A DNA stretch of 64,000 nucleotides. Source: Mesorhizobium sp. Root554 (GTDB taxonomy: Bacteria; Pseudomonadota; Alphaproteobacteria; Rhizobiales; Rhizobiaceae). Made by a program: the position numbers and the translations under genes. The notes under the pieces are model-generated. The model searched no databases and was not told where the DNA came from. It saw only the letters and a program-made list of their open reading frames with translations. This document shows positions 25,676-36,269 of this stretch, one piece after another (position 1 is the first letter of the stretch; the number at the start of each line of letters is the position of its first letter). The stretch is taken from assembly GCF_001427025.1 (NCBI RefSeq), contig NZ_LMGA01000001.1:1502042-1566041 (forward strand). The letters are read 5' to 3'.

Positions 25676-26076
25676 GCCTGCTCCAGTTCCACCAGCGTAC
25701 CGGTGAAATCCTTTGGATGCAGGAACAGTACCGGCTTGCCATGAGCGCCGGTCTTGGGATTGCCGTCGCCGAGCACGCGCGCGCCGGCGGCCTTGAGACG
25801 GTCACGGGCGGCGATGATGTCATCCACCTCGTAACATATGTGGTGCATTCCGCCGGACGGGTTCTTTTCCAGGAAACCGGCGATCGGAGATCCCTCGCCC
25901 AGCGGCTCGAGCAGTTCGATCTTGGTGTTGCCGAGATCGATGAACACCACGGTGACGCCATGTTCTGGCAGGGCCTGCGGCTGGTTCACCCGCGCGCCGA
26001 GCGTGTCGCGATAGGTCGCTGTCGCAGCTGCAAGGTCCGGCACGGCAATGGCGACGTGGTTGAGGCGGCCTAGCAT
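25672..26076 (-). CDS. mce: Methylmalonyl-CoA epimerase
   Basis: This 134-aa protein of the vicinal-oxygen-chelate fold begins MLGRLNHVAIAVPDL and contains GMHHICYEVDDI and PVLFLHPKDFTGTLVELEQ, which supply the metal-binding His and Glu. It interconverts (S)- and (R)-methylmalonyl-CoA in propionate metabolism, feeding the B12-dependent mutase. ATG 26076 was chosen for its GGAG 6 nt upstream; another ATG at 26082 is too close to that site. Confidence 0.93.
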   Translation of the reverse strand: MLGRLNHVAIAVPDLAAATATYRDTLGARVNQPQALPEHGVTVVFIDLGNTKIELLEPLGEGSPIAGFLEKNPSGGMHHICYEVDDIIAARDRLKAAGARVLGDGNPKTGAHGKPVLFLHPKDFTGTLVELEQA

Positions 26077-26091
26077 GGGCATCTCCAGATA

Positions 26092-26174
26092 CGGCAGTCG
26101 GCAATAGGAACAAGGACAGGCTTCGTCGTCACACGGCAATCACCGACTGCCGACTACCCATTGCCAACTGCCTA
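26092..26174. repeat. Empty inverted heptad-repeat element
   Basis: This 83-bp intergenic element between mce and rnj has GGCAGTCGGCAATAGG at its left end (26093-26108) and the inverted form CCGACTGCCGACTACC then CATTGCCAACTGCCTA at its right end (26143-26174), enclosing 34 bp. The same heptad-repeat ends flank the four-helix-bundle gene at 44501-44950, so this looks like a version without the gene. It ends 2 bp from the rnj stop. Confidence 0.65.
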
Positions 26175-26176
26175 TT

Positions 26177-27844
26177 TCACCTCGTCACAAACACCGTCAC
26201 CAGCGGCTTCTTGCCCCAGCTTTCGTTCGCCGCGGCGCGAACGGCGCGCCGCACGGACTCCTGCACGAGGTCCAGGTCTTTTCGGCGCTGTCGCGGTATC
26301 GAGTCCACCGCGCCGATTGCCGCATCGAGCATGAGGTCCTCCAGCGTCTCGCCGCGCGCGTCCGCTTCGGCGACGCCGATGGCGACCAGGTCGGGATCGC
26401 CCGCCAGCTCATATTTGTCGTCGAGGACCACATTGACGGCTACGTGGCCGGCAAAGGAAAGCTTGCGCCGGTCCTTGATGCCCATGGCCTCGTCGGTGCC
26501 GACGAGCTTGCCATCCTTGTAGACGCGGCCGAACGGCACCTTGCCTATGATCGTAGCCGCGCCCGGATAAAGCCGCAGCATGTCGCCGTCGCGGATCTGC
26601 GCCACCTGGGCGATGCCGCTGGTCGCCATCAATGACCCTTGCGCCACCAGATGCGCAGCCTCGCCATGCACCGGAACGCCGATCTGTGGCCGCACCCATT
26701 CATACATGCGCTTCAGTTCGGCGCGGCGCGGATGCCCGGAGACATGCACCAACTGGTCACCGTCCTCGATGATCTTCATGCCGAGGTCGATCAGCTTGTT
26801 CTTGACCTCAAGGATCGCCTTTTCGTTGCCGGGAATGGTGCGCGAGGAAAAGATCACCGTATCGCCGGCGGTCAACGCTACCGATTTCATCTCGTCGCGC
26901 GACAGCTTCGCCAGCGCCGCCAGCGGCTCGCCCTGGCTGCCGGTGCAGATGATCACCAGATTGTCGCGCGGGATGAAGCCGTAATCCTCCTCGGCGATGA
27001 ATTCCGGCAGTCCATCCATGTAGCCGAGTTCGCCGGCGACATCGACGACGCGCTTCAGCGAGCGTCCGAGCAGGAGGCACTGCCGGCCGGCATCGCGCGC
27101 CGCCTTGGCGATCGAAACGATGCGACCGACATTGGAGGAGAAGGTGGTGACGGCGACCCGGCCCTTGGCCTGGCTGATGATGTCCTTCAGGCTGGCGCCC
27201 ACCGCCTGCTCGGAGGGCGAATCCCCGTCCCTGACCGCATTGGTGGAATCGCAGACCAGCGCCAGCACGCCCTTGTCGCCATAGGCGCGGAACCGCGCCT
27301 CGTCGGTCATCGGCCCGACCGTCGGCGCTGGGTCGATCTTCCAGTCGCCGGTGTGGATCACCGTGCCCGCCGGCGTGGTGATGGCGAGCGACATCGGCTC
27401 CGGAATCGAGTGCGCCACCGGGATCGCCTCGATTTCGAACGGGCCGACCGTGAACTTTTCACCACCGCGATAGATCGTCACCGGGATTTTCGGCGCGCCC
27501 TGCTCGCCCTGCCGCTTGGCTTCAAGCAGTCCGGCGGCGAAAGGCGTCATCCAGACCGGCGCCTTCAGACGGGGCCAGATGTCGTGCAAAGCACCGTAGT
27601 GATCCTCATGCGCGTGGGTAATGACGATACCGCGAAGATTGGCGACGTTTTCCTCGATGAAGCGTGTGTCGGGCAAAACGAGATCGACGCCAGGCAGCGA
27701 CGCATCGGGAAAGGTGACGCCGACATCCACCAGAAGCCATTCGCGCTTGTTGGCCGGTCCATAGCCGTAAAGAGCGAAGTTCATGCCGATTTCGCCGACG
27801 CCCCCGAGCGGAACGAAGACGAGTTCGGCGTTGCTGTTGGCCAT
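26177..27844 (-). CDS. rnj: Ribonuclease J
   Basis: This 555-aa metallo-beta-lactamase/beta-CASP nuclease has the zinc motif THAHEDHYGAL near residue 77, further ligands in the GDWKIDP block, the beta-CASP domain (about residues 205-370, with FSSNVGRI and CTGSQGEP) and HVSGHPRRAELKRM near 380. It degrades and matures RNA from the 5' end and trims rRNA in alphaproteobacteria. It starts 20 nt after birA. Confidence 0.95.
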   Translation of the reverse strand: MANSNAELVFVPLGGVGEIGMNFALYGYGPANKREWLLVDVGVTFPDASLPGVDLVLPDTRFIEENVANLRGIVITHAHEDHYGALHDIWPRLKAPVWMTPFAAGLLEAKRQGEQGAPKIPVTIYRGGEKFTVGPFEIEAIPVAHSIPEPMSLAITTPAGTVIHTGDWKIDPAPTVGPMTDEARFRAYGDKGVLALVCDSTNAVRDGDSPSEQAVGASLKDIISQAKGRVAVTTFSSNVGRIVSIAKAARDAGRQCLLLGRSLKRVVDVAGELGYMDGLPEFIAEEDYGFIPRDNLVIICTGSQGEPLAALAKLSRDEMKSVALTAGDTVIFSSRTIPGNEKAILEVKNKLIDLGMKIIEDGDQLVHVSGHPRRAELKRMYEWVRPQIGVPVHGEAAHLVAQGSLMATSGIAQVAQIRDGDMLRLYPGAATIIGKVPFGRVYKDGKLVGTDEAMGIKDRRKLSFAGHVAVNVVLDDKYELAGDPDLVAIGVAEADARGETLEDLMLDAAIGAVDSIPRQRRKDLDLVQESVRRAVRAAANESWGKKPLVTVFVTR

Positions 27845-27864
27845 GAAGGGTCCTTCCTGAGGTC

Positions 27865-28689
27865 TTAGACAGAGCCCGCCGAAGCGACCGCGCCGAAGTG
27901 AACGTCGCCGGCCGCAATCGTCAACAGCGCGCCACGTTCATCGCGGACCACGAAACGGCAGTCCTCGTCAATGGTTTCGAAGGTGCCACGCACCACATTC
28001 CCGTCGATTCTGACCGCAACCTGCCCGCCGAGGCCGGCGGCGCGCTGCAGCCAGCGTTTGCGCACGGCATCGAGCCCGCGCCCCTCCTGCCAGAGCCGGG
28101 CGTTTTCGCTCCAGGCATCCGATAGCGCCAGAAACAACGTTTCGGCGTCACAGCCGCTGCCCAGTTCCTTCAGCGACGTGGCCGGATAGGGCAAATCCTG
28201 CGGATAGGCGACGACATTGACGCCAATGCCGACCGCGACGGCAAACCGCCCATCGGCGAGCACCGCCGATTCAAGCAGGATGCCGGCCATCTTCGCACCG
28301 GCCGCTAGCACGTCGTTCGGCCATTTCAGTTCGAAACGGTTGCGTCCGGCGCTGGCGCCGTCAAGGCCGATTGAAATCCGCTTTTCCGGAACCACGGCTT
28401 CCAGCGCATCCGCCAGCGCCAGCCCGGCAACGAAGCCGAGTGTCGCCGCCAGCCGCAATTCTCCGTTGGAAATCACCAGTAGTGTTGCGGCAAGATTGCC
28501 ATGCGGCGTGGCCCAGGCCCGCCCGCGGCGGCCACGGCCGCTGTCCTGCTTCTTCGATACGACCCAAAGCTTGCCGGAATCGCCGGCGCGAGCATGGTCC
28601 AGCGCCAGCGCGTTGGTGGAACCGACCGTATCATGCGCCTCGAGGCGGAAGCCTTCGGCGGCAGCAGTCGGCGCCAGTGCAAATCCCAT
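27865..28689 (-). CDS. birA: Biotin--[acetyl-CoA-carboxylase] ligase
   Basis: This 274-aa enzyme attaches biotin to carboxylases. The catalytic blocks are DSGRGRRGRAWATPHGNL, LKWPNDVLAAGAKMAGIL and the AVGIGVNVV strand. It has no N-terminal helix-turn-helix domain, so unlike E. coli BirA it is not a repressor. Its ATG overlaps the nuoN stop by one base (TGATG), which links it to the nuo operon, as in many rhizobia. Confidence 0.93.
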   Translation of the reverse strand: MGFALAPTAAAEGFRLEAHDTVGSTNALALDHARAGDSGKLWVVSKKQDSGRGRRGRAWATPHGNLAATLLVISNGELRLAATLGFVAGLALADALEAVVPEKRISIGLDGASAGRNRFELKWPNDVLAAGAKMAGILLESAVLADGRFAVAVGIGVNVVAYPQDLPYPATSLKELGSGCDAETLFLALSDAWSENARLWQEGRGLDAVRKRWLQRAAGLGGQVAVRIDGNVVRGTFETIDEDCRFVVRDERGALLTIAAGDVHFGAVASAGSV

Positions 28690-30125
28690 CAGAAGAATGT
28701 CTTCGCCGCGGCCCCGGCATAGCTGGCGACCGGACCGCCGATCAGCACGTAGAACAGGACGAAAATGCCGGACAGGCCGAGCACCACCCGCAATTCGCCC
28801 GCCATAGGCTGGAAGCCGCCGACGGATTCATCGAACCACATGATCTTGATGATGCGCAGATAGTAGTAAGCGCCGACCACCGAAGCGAGAACGCCGAGCA
28901 CTGCCAGCGCGTAGAGATTGGCGTTGATGGCAGCGAGGAAGACGTACCATTTGCCCCAGAAACCGGCGAGCGGCGGAATGCCGGCAAGCGAGAACATCAG
29001 GATCGTCAGCACCGTCGCCATCGCCGGATTGGTCGATGACAGGCCGGCGAGATCGCCGATCTGCTCGACATTCTGGTCATTGCGCCGCATGGCCAGGATG
29101 AAGGCGAAGGTACCGAGCGTCATCACCAGGTAGATCAACATGTAGATGGCGACGCCGCGCACGCCGGCCTCGCTGTTGGCGGCAAGCCCGACCAGCGCAT
29201 AGCCCATATGGCCGATCGAGGAATAGGCCATCAGCCGCTTGATATTGGTCTGGCCGATAGCGGCGAAGGCGCCCAGCGCCATCGAGGCGATGGAGATGAA
29301 GACGATGATCTGCTGCCAGTCGGCGGCAATCGGCTCGAACGCGCCCATGGTGACGCGCACGATCAGCGCCATGGCCGCCATTTTGGGTGCCGCCGCCATG
29401 AAGGCGGTGACCGGCGTCGGTGCGCCCTCATAGACGTCGGGCGTCCACATGTGGAACGGCACGGCGGAAATCTTGAAGGCAAGTCCGGCGAGGACAAAAA
29501 CCAGTCCGAACACCAGTCCAAGCTGCCGTTCACCCGTGCCCAGCGCCGAGGCTATGGCGTCGAAGGATGTGTTGCCGGTGTAGCCGTAAACGAGGCTGAT
29601 GCCGTAGAGCAGCATGCCGGAAGACAGCGCGCCCAGCACGAAATACTTCAGGCCGGCCTCGGTGGAGCGGGCGTTCTCGCGATTGATCGCCGCCAGCACA
29701 TAGATCGCCAGCGACTGAAGTTCGAGGCCGAGATAAAGCCCGATCATGCCGCTGGCCGAGATCATCAGCATCATGCCGAGCGTGCAAAGCAGGATCAGAA
29801 CCGGGTACTCGAACTTGTCGAAATTCTCCGCCTTGGCGAAGCGCACCGACATGACGAGCGTCACCGCCGAACCGACCAGCGACAGCACCTTCATGAAGCG
29901 GGCGAACGCGTCCTGCACATAGGCGCCGCCATAGGCGCTGCCCTCGCCGGTCATGAACAGCATCCATCCGCCGGCCACGATCAGGATGACGACGGCAAGC
30001 CCGCTGATGGCGCCGCTCGTCGCTTCGCGTGAATACGCGCCAACCATCAGCAGCACCAGCGCACCGATGGCGATGATCAGTTCGGGGGCCGAAAGCGAGA
30101 GGCTGGAGAGAATGTCCGACGTCAT
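28689..30125 (-). CDS. nuoN: NADH-quinone oxidoreductase subunit N
   Basis: This 478-aa antiporter-like membrane subunit of complex I has about 14 hydrophobic segments, including the conserved proton-path block [19 protein letters not shown] with its lysine and [22 protein letters not shown]. It pumps protons with NuoL and NuoM. It is the last nuo gene in the operon and is 13 nt from nuoM; birA overlaps its stop. Confidence 0.97.
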   Translation of the reverse strand: MTSDILSSLSLSAPELIIAIGALVLLMVGAYSREATSGAISGLAVVILIVAGGWMLFMTGEGSAYGGAYVQDAFARFMKVLSLVGSAVTLVMSVRFAKAENFDKFEYPVLILLCTLGMMLMISASGMIGLYLGLELQSLAIYVLAAINRENARSTEAGLKYFVLGALSSGMLLYGISLVYGYTGNTSFDAIASALGTGERQLGLVFGLVFVLAGLAFKISAVPFHMWTPDVYEGAPTPVTAFMAAAPKMAAMALIVRVTMGAFEPIAADWQQIIVFISIASMALGAFAAIGQTNIKRLMAYSSIGHMGYALVGLAANSEAGVRGVAIYMLIYLVMTLGTFAFILAMRRNDQNVEQIGDLAGLSSTNPAMATVLTILMFSLAGIPPLAGFWGKWYVFLAAINANLYALAVLGVLASVVGAYYYLRIIKIMWFDESVGGFQPMAGELRVVLGLSGIFVLFYVLIGGPVASYAGAAAKTFF

Positions 30126-30138
30126 GATTGCCTCAGGT

Positions 30139-31644
30139 TCAGTTCGCCGCCGCGGTCTGCGCGGAGTTGATGGATGCGGAGACGTTGGTGACCAGCGCCT
30201 TGACCGACTGCGCGGTCGCGTCGAACACGGGCGCCGGATAGACGCCGAAGAAGATCGTCAGCACCACCAGCGGATAGATGACCACCTTCTCGCGCGGCGA
30301 CAGATCGAGCAGGGCCTTCAAACTGTCCTTGGTCAGCGCGCCGAAGATGACGCGGCGATAGAGCCACAGCGCATAGGCCGCCGACAGGATGACTCCGAAA
30401 GCGGCGAAGAACGCCACCCAGGTGTTGACCTTGAACACGCCGAGCATCGTCAGGAATTCGCCGACGAAACCGCTGGTGCCCGGCAGTCCGACATTGGCCA
30501 TGGTGAAGATCAGGAACACCGTCGCGTATTTCGGCATGTTGTTGACCAGCCCGCCATAGGCGGCAATCTCGCGCGTGTGCATGCGGTCGTAGATGACGCC
30601 GACGCACAGGAACAGCGCGCCGGAGACGAGGCCGTGCGACAGCATCTGGAAGATCGCGCCCTGCACGCCCTCCTGGTTCATCGCGAAGATACCCATGGTG
30701 ACGAAGCCCATATGGGCGACAGACGAATAGGCGATCAGCTTCTTGATGTCCTCCTGCATCAGCGCCACCAGTGAGGTGTAGATGATGGCGACGACCGACA
30801 GCGTGAACACCAGCGGCGCGAACATTTCGGACGCCAGCGGGAACATAGGCAGCGAGAAGCGCAGGAAGCCGTATCCGCCCATCTTCAGCAGGATGCCCGC
30901 CAGGATGACCGAGCCGGCGGTCGGCGCCTCGACATGCGCGTCCGGCAGCCAGGTATGTACCGGCCACATCGGCATCTTCACCGCGAACGAGGCGAAGAAG
31001 GCCAGCCACAGCCATGTCTGCATAGTCACCGGGAAATTGTGGGTCAGCAGCGTCGGAATATCGGTGGTGCCGGCCTGGAAGAACATCGCCATGATGGCGA
31101 GCAGCATCAGCACCGAGCCGAGCAGCGTGTAGAGGAAGAACTTGAACGAGGCGTAGACGCGCCGTTTGCCGCCCCACACGCCGATGATGATGAACATCGG
31201 GATCAGGCCGGCCTCGAAGAACACGTAGAACAGCACGATGTCGAGGGCGCAGAACACGCCGATCATCAGTGTTTCCAGAAGCAGGAAGGCGATCATGTAC
31301 GCCTTCACCCGCTTCTCGATCGACTGCCAGCTCGCCAGTATGCACAGCGGCATCAGGAAGGTGGTCAGGATGACGAACAGCATCGAGATGCCGTCGACGC
31401 CCATATGGTAAGAGATGCCGGAATCCAGCCAGTCGGTCTTCTCGACCATCTGGAAGCCGGGGTTCGCATTGTCGAAGCCGGCCCAGATAAACAGCGAGAT
31501 GACAAAGGTGATGATCGTTGTCCACAGCGCAATCATCCGCACGTTGCGGCGCGCATTCTCGCTGTCGTCCCGGATGAACAGGATGAGCAGGATGCCGACC
31601 AGCGGCAGGAATGTGACCGTCGAGAGAATAGGCCAATCGGTCAT
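30139..31644 (-). CDS. nuoM: NADH-quinone oxidoreductase subunit M
   Basis: This 501-aa membrane subunit has the antiporter-like blocks [20 protein letters not shown] and [20 protein letters not shown], and about 14 hydrophobic segments. It is a proton-pumping unit between NuoL and NuoN. Its ATG overlaps the nuoL stop (ATGA). Confidence 0.97.
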   Translation of the reverse strand: MTDWPILSTVTFLPLVGILLILFIRDDSENARRNVRMIALWTTIITFVISLFIWAGFDNANPGFQMVEKTDWLDSGISYHMGVDGISMLFVILTTFLMPLCILASWQSIEKRVKAYMIAFLLLETLMIGVFCALDIVLFYVFFEAGLIPMFIIIGVWGGKRRVYASFKFFLYTLLGSVLMLLAIMAMFFQAGTTDIPTLLTHNFPVTMQTWLWLAFFASFAVKMPMWPVHTWLPDAHVEAPTAGSVILAGILLKMGGYGFLRFSLPMFPLASEMFAPLVFTLSVVAIIYTSLVALMQEDIKKLIAYSSVAHMGFVTMGIFAMNQEGVQGAIFQMLSHGLVSGALFLCVGVIYDRMHTREIAAYGGLVNNMPKYATVFLIFTMANVGLPGTSGFVGEFLTMLGVFKVNTWVAFFAAFGVILSAAYALWLYRRVIFGALTKDSLKALLDLSPREKVVIYPLVVLTIFFGVYPAPVFDATAQSVKALVTNVSASINSAQTAAAN

Positions 31645-33626
31645 AGCATCATCCAGGTGACGAGAGCCGCGACGCCGATCAGCATGGCGAAGGCATAGTG
31701 ATAGAGATAACCGGTCTGCAGCTTGACGACGCGGTTGGTGACGTCGACCACGCGGGCCGAGACCCCGTCAGGCCCAAAGCCGTCGATGACCGTGCCATCG
31801 CCCTTCTTCCACAACGTGTAGCCGAGCCATTTCGCCGGCCGCACGAACAGGAAGTCGTAGAGCTCGTCGAAATACCACTTGTTGAGCAGGAAGGCGTAGA
31901 GGCCGCGATGCCGGGCCGCGAGGTCGCGCGGCGCCTGCGGATTGCGGATGTAGAACTGCCAGGCCACGAGCAGGCCAAGCAGCATGGCGACGAACGGCGC
32001 CAGTTTCACCCACATCGGCACTTCATGCATGTCGTGAAGGATATGGTTGGTCGGCAACGTGAACAGCGCGGCTTTCCAGAACTTCTCGTAACCCTCGCCA
32101 ATGAAGGCATCGTGGAACAGGAAGCCGGCGAACAGCGCGCCCGCCGCCAGCACGAACAGCGGCACCAGCATCACCGGCGGTGATTCATGCACATGGTGCA
32201 TCACCTCGTGGCTGGCGCGCGGCTTGCCATGGAAGGTCATGAAGATCAGCCGCCACGAATAGAACGAGGTGAAGCAGGCGGCGATCACCAGCATGATGAA
32301 GGCAAACAACGCAACCGGATTGTGGCCGACGAACGAGGCCTCGATGATGGCATCCTTGGAGAAGAAGCCGGCGGTGCCGATAAGCGTGGCCGGGATGCCG
32401 ACGCCGGTCAGCGCCAGCGTGCCGATCACCATCATCCAGTAGGTCGTTGGAATGAGCTTCCGCAGGCCGCCCATGTTGCGCATGTCCTGCTCGTCGGAAA
32501 CGGCGTGGATCACCGAGCCCGAGCCGAGGAACAGCAGCGCCTTGAAGAAGGCGTGCGTGAACAGGTGGAAGATCGCGACGCCATAGGCCCCTACCCCAAG
32601 CGCCACGAACATGTAGCCGAGCTGCGAACACGTCGAATAGGCGATGACGCGCTTGATGTCATTCTGCACCAGGCCGACGGTGGCCGCGAAAAAGGCGGTG
32701 ATCGCACCGATCAGAGTCACGACCGTCAGCGCCGTGTGCGACAGTTCGAACAACGGCGACAGCCGCGCCAGCATGAACACGCCCGCCGTCACCATGGTCG
32801 CGGCATGGATGAGCGCCGAGACCGGCGTCGGGCCTTCCATGGCGTCCGGCAGCCAGGTGTGCAGCGGCACCTGCGCCGACTTGCCCATGGCGCCCATGAA
32901 CAGCAGCAGGCACACGACGGTGATCGCCGCGCCCTTGTCCAGCGCATAGCCGAGGAAGGTCAGCACCGTCTCGCCATGGGCCGCGGCTTCAGCTCCATGC
33001 TCCGCCGGCACGAAGGACGCGGCATTGGCGAAAATGGTCGAGAGGTTGACCGAGCCGAACAGCACGAAGACGCCGAAGATGCCAAGCGCGAAGCCGAAAT
33101 CGCCGACGCGGTTGACGACGAAGGCTTTGATGGCGGCTGCGTTGGCCGACGGCTTCTTGTACCAGAAGCCGATCAGCAGATAGGAGGCGAGACCGACACC
33201 CTCCCAGCCGAAGAACATCTGGATGAGATTGTCTGAGGTCACCAGCATCAGCATGGCGAAGGTGAACAGCGACAGATAGGCGAAGAAGCGCGGCCTGTTC
33301 GGATCGTGGTGCATGTAGCCGATCGAATAGATGTGGACCAGCGCCGAGACCGTATTCACCACCACCAGCATGACCACCGTCAACGTGTCGATGCGCAGCG
33401 CCCAGGCGGCATCGACGCCTCCGGACTGGATCCAGCGCAGCACTGGCACGGTGAACACTTCGCCTGTCCCGAAAGCGACGGCGAAGAAAGCGACCCAGGA
33501 CAGCGCCGCCGCGATCACCAGGAAGCCGGAGGTGATGTACTCCGATGCCTTGGCACCCAGCGAGTTGCCGAACAGCCCGACGACCAGAAAGCCGAGAAGG
33601 GGTAGAAAAACAATGGCTTGGTACAT
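31641..33626 (-). CDS. nuoL: NADH-quinone oxidoreductase subunit L
   Basis: This 661-aa membrane subunit is the distal proton pump of complex I. It has [50 protein letters not shown] with the key lysine and histidine, and [20 protein letters not shown]. The extended C-terminal part provides the long lateral helix. It lies 10 nt downstream of nuoK. Confidence 0.97.
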   Translation of the reverse strand: MYQAIVFLPLLGFLVVGLFGNSLGAKASEYITSGFLVIAAALSWVAFFAVAFGTGEVFTVPVLRWIQSGGVDAAWALRIDTLTVVMLVVVNTVSALVHIYSIGYMHHDPNRPRFFAYLSLFTFAMLMLVTSDNLIQMFFGWEGVGLASYLLIGFWYKKPSANAAAIKAFVVNRVGDFGFALGIFGVFVLFGSVNLSTIFANAASFVPAEHGAEAAAHGETVLTFLGYALDKGAAITVVCLLLFMGAMGKSAQVPLHTWLPDAMEGPTPVSALIHAATMVTAGVFMLARLSPLFELSHTALTVVTLIGAITAFFAATVGLVQNDIKRVIAYSTCSQLGYMFVALGVGAYGVAIFHLFTHAFFKALLFLGSGSVIHAVSDEQDMRNMGGLRKLIPTTYWMMVIGTLALTGVGIPATLIGTAGFFSKDAIIEASFVGHNPVALFAFIMLVIAACFTSFYSWRLIFMTFHGKPRASHEVMHHVHESPPVMLVPLFVLAAGALFAGFLFHDAFIGEGYEKFWKAALFTLPTNHILHDMHEVPMWVKLAPFVAMLLGLLVAWQFYIRNPQAPRDLAARHRGLYAFLLNKWYFDELYDFLFVRPAKWLGYTLWKKGDGTVIDGFGPDGVSARVVDVTNRVVKLQTGYLYHYAFAMLIGVAALVTWMML

Positions 33627-33636
33627 GATTGCCCCG

Positions 33637-33945
33637 TCAGCCCTTCATCATATTCACGTCTTCGACCGCGATGGTGCCGCGGTTACGGAAGAAGACGACA
33701 AGAATGGCAAGTCCGATCGCCGCTTCGGCAGCCGCCACCGTCAGCACGAACAGCGCGAACACCTGCCCGACCAGATCGCCCAGCGCCGCCGAGAAGGCGA
33801 CGAAATTGATATTCACCGCCAGCAGGATCAGCTCCACCGACATCAGGATGACGATGACGTTCTTGCGGTTCAGGAAAATGCCGAACACGCCGAGCGTGAA
33901 CAGGATCGCCGAGACGGTGAGAAAATGTGCGATGCCGACAACCAT
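33637..33945 (-). CDS. nuoK: NADH-quinone oxidoreductase subunit K
   Basis: This 102-aa subunit has three membrane helices; the essential buried glutamates are visible in [15 protein letters not shown] and [13 protein letters not shown]. It forms part of the E-channel linking quinone reduction to the pumps. It is 1 nt from the nuoJ stop. Confidence 0.97.
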   Translation of the reverse strand: MVVGIAHFLTVSAILFTLGVFGIFLNRKNVIVILMSVELILLAVNINFVAFSAALGDLVGQVFALFVLTVAAAEAAIGLAILVVFFRNRGTIAVEDVNMMKG

Positions 33946-33946
33946 A

Positions 33947-34567
33947 TCAGATGCCCTTCCCCGTCTTGACCTTCTTGATTTCCATGGCGGTGGCCGGGTT
34001 GCGGGCCACCTGCACCGGAATCGACTGGCGCTTGACGCCTTCCTTATGGCGCAGCGTCAGCACGATGGCGCCGATCATGGCGACCAGCAGCACCAGCCCG
34101 GCGATCTGGAAATAATAGAGGTAGTCCGTATAGAGGATGTCGCCGAGCGCCGCCGTGTTCGACCGCGCGGCAAGGTCCGGGATCGGCTGGGCCACGGTCG
34201 AGGCGAGCTGCGGCGCAAAGGTATAGCCGCCCAACACCACGATCAGCTCGGCCGCCAGGATCAGTCCGACCAGCGCGCCGATCGGCGCATATTGCAGTGC
34301 GCCGCTCTTCAGTTCGGCGAAATCGACGTCCAGCATCATGACGACGAACAGGAACAGCACCATCACCGCGCCGACATAGACGACGAGCAGGATCATCGCC
34401 AGGAACTCTGCCCCCGTCAGCAGGAACAGGCCGGCGGCGTTGAAGAAGGTGAGGATCAGATAGAGCACCGAGTGCACAGGATTGCGGGCGGAGATGACCA
34501 TGAAGGCCGACGCCACCGCGATAAAGGCGAAGAGGTAGAAGAAGATCGCCTCTAGTCCGTTCAGCAT
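33947..34567 (-). CDS. nuoJ: NADH-quinone oxidoreductase subunit J
   Basis: This 206-aa membrane subunit has five helices, including the conserved third helix region [27 protein letters not shown] gap of 164 bp separates it from nuoI, the longest break between core nuo genes that carries no gene; I see no clear promoter or hairpin there. Confidence 0.96.
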   Translation of the reverse strand: MLNGLEAIFFYLFAFIAVASAFMVISARNPVHSVLYLILTFFNAAGLFLLTGAEFLAMILLVVYVGAVMVLFLFVVMMLDVDFAELKSGALQYAPIGALVGLILAAELIVVLGGYTFAPQLASTVAQPIPDLAARSNTAALGDILYTDYLYYFQIAGLVLLVAMIGAIVLTLRHKEGVKRQSIPVQVARNPATAMEIKKVKTGKGI

Positions 34568-34731
34568 GGGTTCCCCCGAGTTCCTGTCCGGTCTGACGCA
34601 CTGCGCCCCGCCGGTCTTTCCTGTGCCTCGATCCGCCTCCGGTATCGAAGCCGCGTTGTCCTTAGACGAGCCGGTCCGGCCCGTCCACGTATCTCTGTCC
34701 GTCGCCCACCGCGTTCACGCTGGGCGGTCAA

Positions 34732-35223
34732 TCAACGGTACGGCGCATCCAGTTCCATGTTGCGCGCAATCTCGCGTTCCCACCGGTCGCCGTTAGCCAG
34801 AAGCTTGTCCTTGTCGTAGTAGAGTTCCTCGCGCGTTTCCGTCGCGAACTCGAAATTCGGCCCCTCGACGATGGCATCGACCGGACACGCTTCCTGGCAG
34901 AAGCCGCAATAGATGCACTTCACCATGTCGATGTCGTAGCGCACCGTGCGCCGCGTGCCGTCGTTGCGGCGCGGCCCGGCCTCGATGGTGATGGCCTGCG
35001 CCGGGCAGATCGCCTCGCACAGCTTGCAGGCGATACAGCGTTCTTCGCCGTTCGGATAGCGGCGCAGCGCGTGTTCGCCGCGGAAGCGTGGGCTGATCGG
35101 CCCCTTCTCATGCGGATAGTTGATCGTCTCCTTCGGCGCGAAGAACTGCCGCATCGACAGGAAGAACGCGCTGACGAAATCCTTCAGCAGAAGCGATCCA
35201 GCGGCTTGGAAAAGTGCGCCCAT
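34732..35223 (-). CDS. nuoI: NADH-quinone oxidoreductase subunit I
   Basis: This 163-aa peripheral-arm subunit has two 4Fe-4S clusters: [16 protein letters not shown] and [16 protein letters not shown]. They carry electrons to the N2 cluster. ATG 35223 shares its A with the nuoH stop (TAATG); an in-frame GTG at 35232 is less likely. Confidence 0.97.
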   Translation of the reverse strand: MGALFQAAGSLLLKDFVSAFFLSMRQFFAPKETINYPHEKGPISPRFRGEHALRRYPNGEERCIACKLCEAICPAQAITIEAGPRRNDGTRRTVRYDIDMVKCIYCGFCQEACPVDAIVEGPNFEFATETREELYYDKDKLLANGDRWEREIARNMELDAPYR

Positions 35224-36266
35224 TATGCCCACCCGGTTATCTTGAGGAATGCGGCGGTGATGACGACCATCGCCAGCGAAATCGGCAGGAACACCTTCCA
35301 GCCGAGCCGCATGAGCTGGTCATAGCGGTAGCGCGGCACGAACGCCTTCACCATCGAGATCATGAAGAAGACGAAGCAGACCTTTAGCACGAACCAGATG
35401 ACGCCCGGCACCCAGGTGAAGGGCGCGAAGTCGAAGGGCGGCAGCCACCCGCCGAGGAACAGGATGGTGGCGAGCGCGCACATCAGCACGATGGCGACAT
35501 ATTCTCCGAGGAAGAACAGCAGGAAGGGCGTCGACGAATATTCGACCATGTGGCCGGCGACCAGTTCCGATTCCGCTTCCACCAGGTCGAAGGGCGGGCG
35601 GTTCGTTTCGGCCAGCGCCGAGATGAAGAACACCACGAACATCGGGAACAGGCCGAGCCAGTGCCAGTCGAGGAAGGTGTTGGGCAGGCCGAGCCGCGTG
35701 CCGATGCCGTCATGCTGCGACAGCACGATGTCCGACAGGTTGAGCGAACCGACGCACAGGAGCACGGTGACGATGACGAAGCCGATGGAAACCTCGTAGG
35801 ACACCATCTGCGCCGCCGAGCGCAGCGCGCCGAGGAACGGATATTTCGAGTTCGACGCCCAGCCGCCCATGATGACGCCGTAGACTTCCAGCGACGAGAT
35901 GGCGAAGACGTAGAGAATGCCGACATTGACATTGGCGATGGCCCAGCCGTCGCTGACCGGGATCACCGCCCAGGCCGAGATTGCCAGCACCGCCGACACC
36001 AGCGGCGCCAGCAGGAACACGCCCTTGTTGGCGCCCGACGGGATGATCGGTTCCTTGAACACGAACTTGAACAGGTCGGCGAAGGCCTGCAGCGTTCCCC
36101 ACGGGCCGACGACGTTCGGGCCGCGGCGCAGCTGCACCGCCGCCCAGATCTTGCGGTCGGCGTAAAGCACGTAGGCCACGAAGATCAGCAGAATGACGAT
36201 CAGCACGACCGACTTCAGCGCGATGATCAGCGCCGGCAGGACATAGAAGGAGAAGAAGCTGTCCAT
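35223..36266 (-). CDS. nuoH: NADH-quinone oxidoreductase subunit H
   Basis: This 347-aa membrane subunit has eight helices and forms the quinone site with NuoB and Nuo[23 protein letters not shown] and the conserved acidic loop [19 protein letters not shown] are present. It starts 3 nt after the nuoG stop. Confidence 0.97.
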   Translation of the reverse strand: MDSFFSFYVLPALIIALKSVVLIVILLIFVAYVLYADRKIWAAVQLRRGPNVVGPWGTLQAFADLFKFVFKEPIIPSGANKGVFLLAPLVSAVLAISAWAVIPVSDGWAIANVNVGILYVFAISSLEVYGVIMGGWASNSKYPFLGALRSAAQMVSYEVSIGFVIVTVLLCVGSLNLSDIVLSQHDGIGTRLGLPNTFLDWHWLGLFPMFVVFFISALAETNRPPFDLVEAESELVAGHMVEYSSTPFLLFFLGEYVAIVLMCALATILFLGGWLPPFDFAPFTWVPGVIWFVLKVCFVFFMISMVKAFVPRYRYDQLMRLGWKVFLPISLAMVVITAAFLKITGWA

Positions 36267-36269
36267 GTC

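Noticed and set aside
30122..31636. A 504-codon minus-strand open frame covering nuoM
   Set aside because: It is the same strand but another frame of nuoM; the NuoM motifs are in the other frame.
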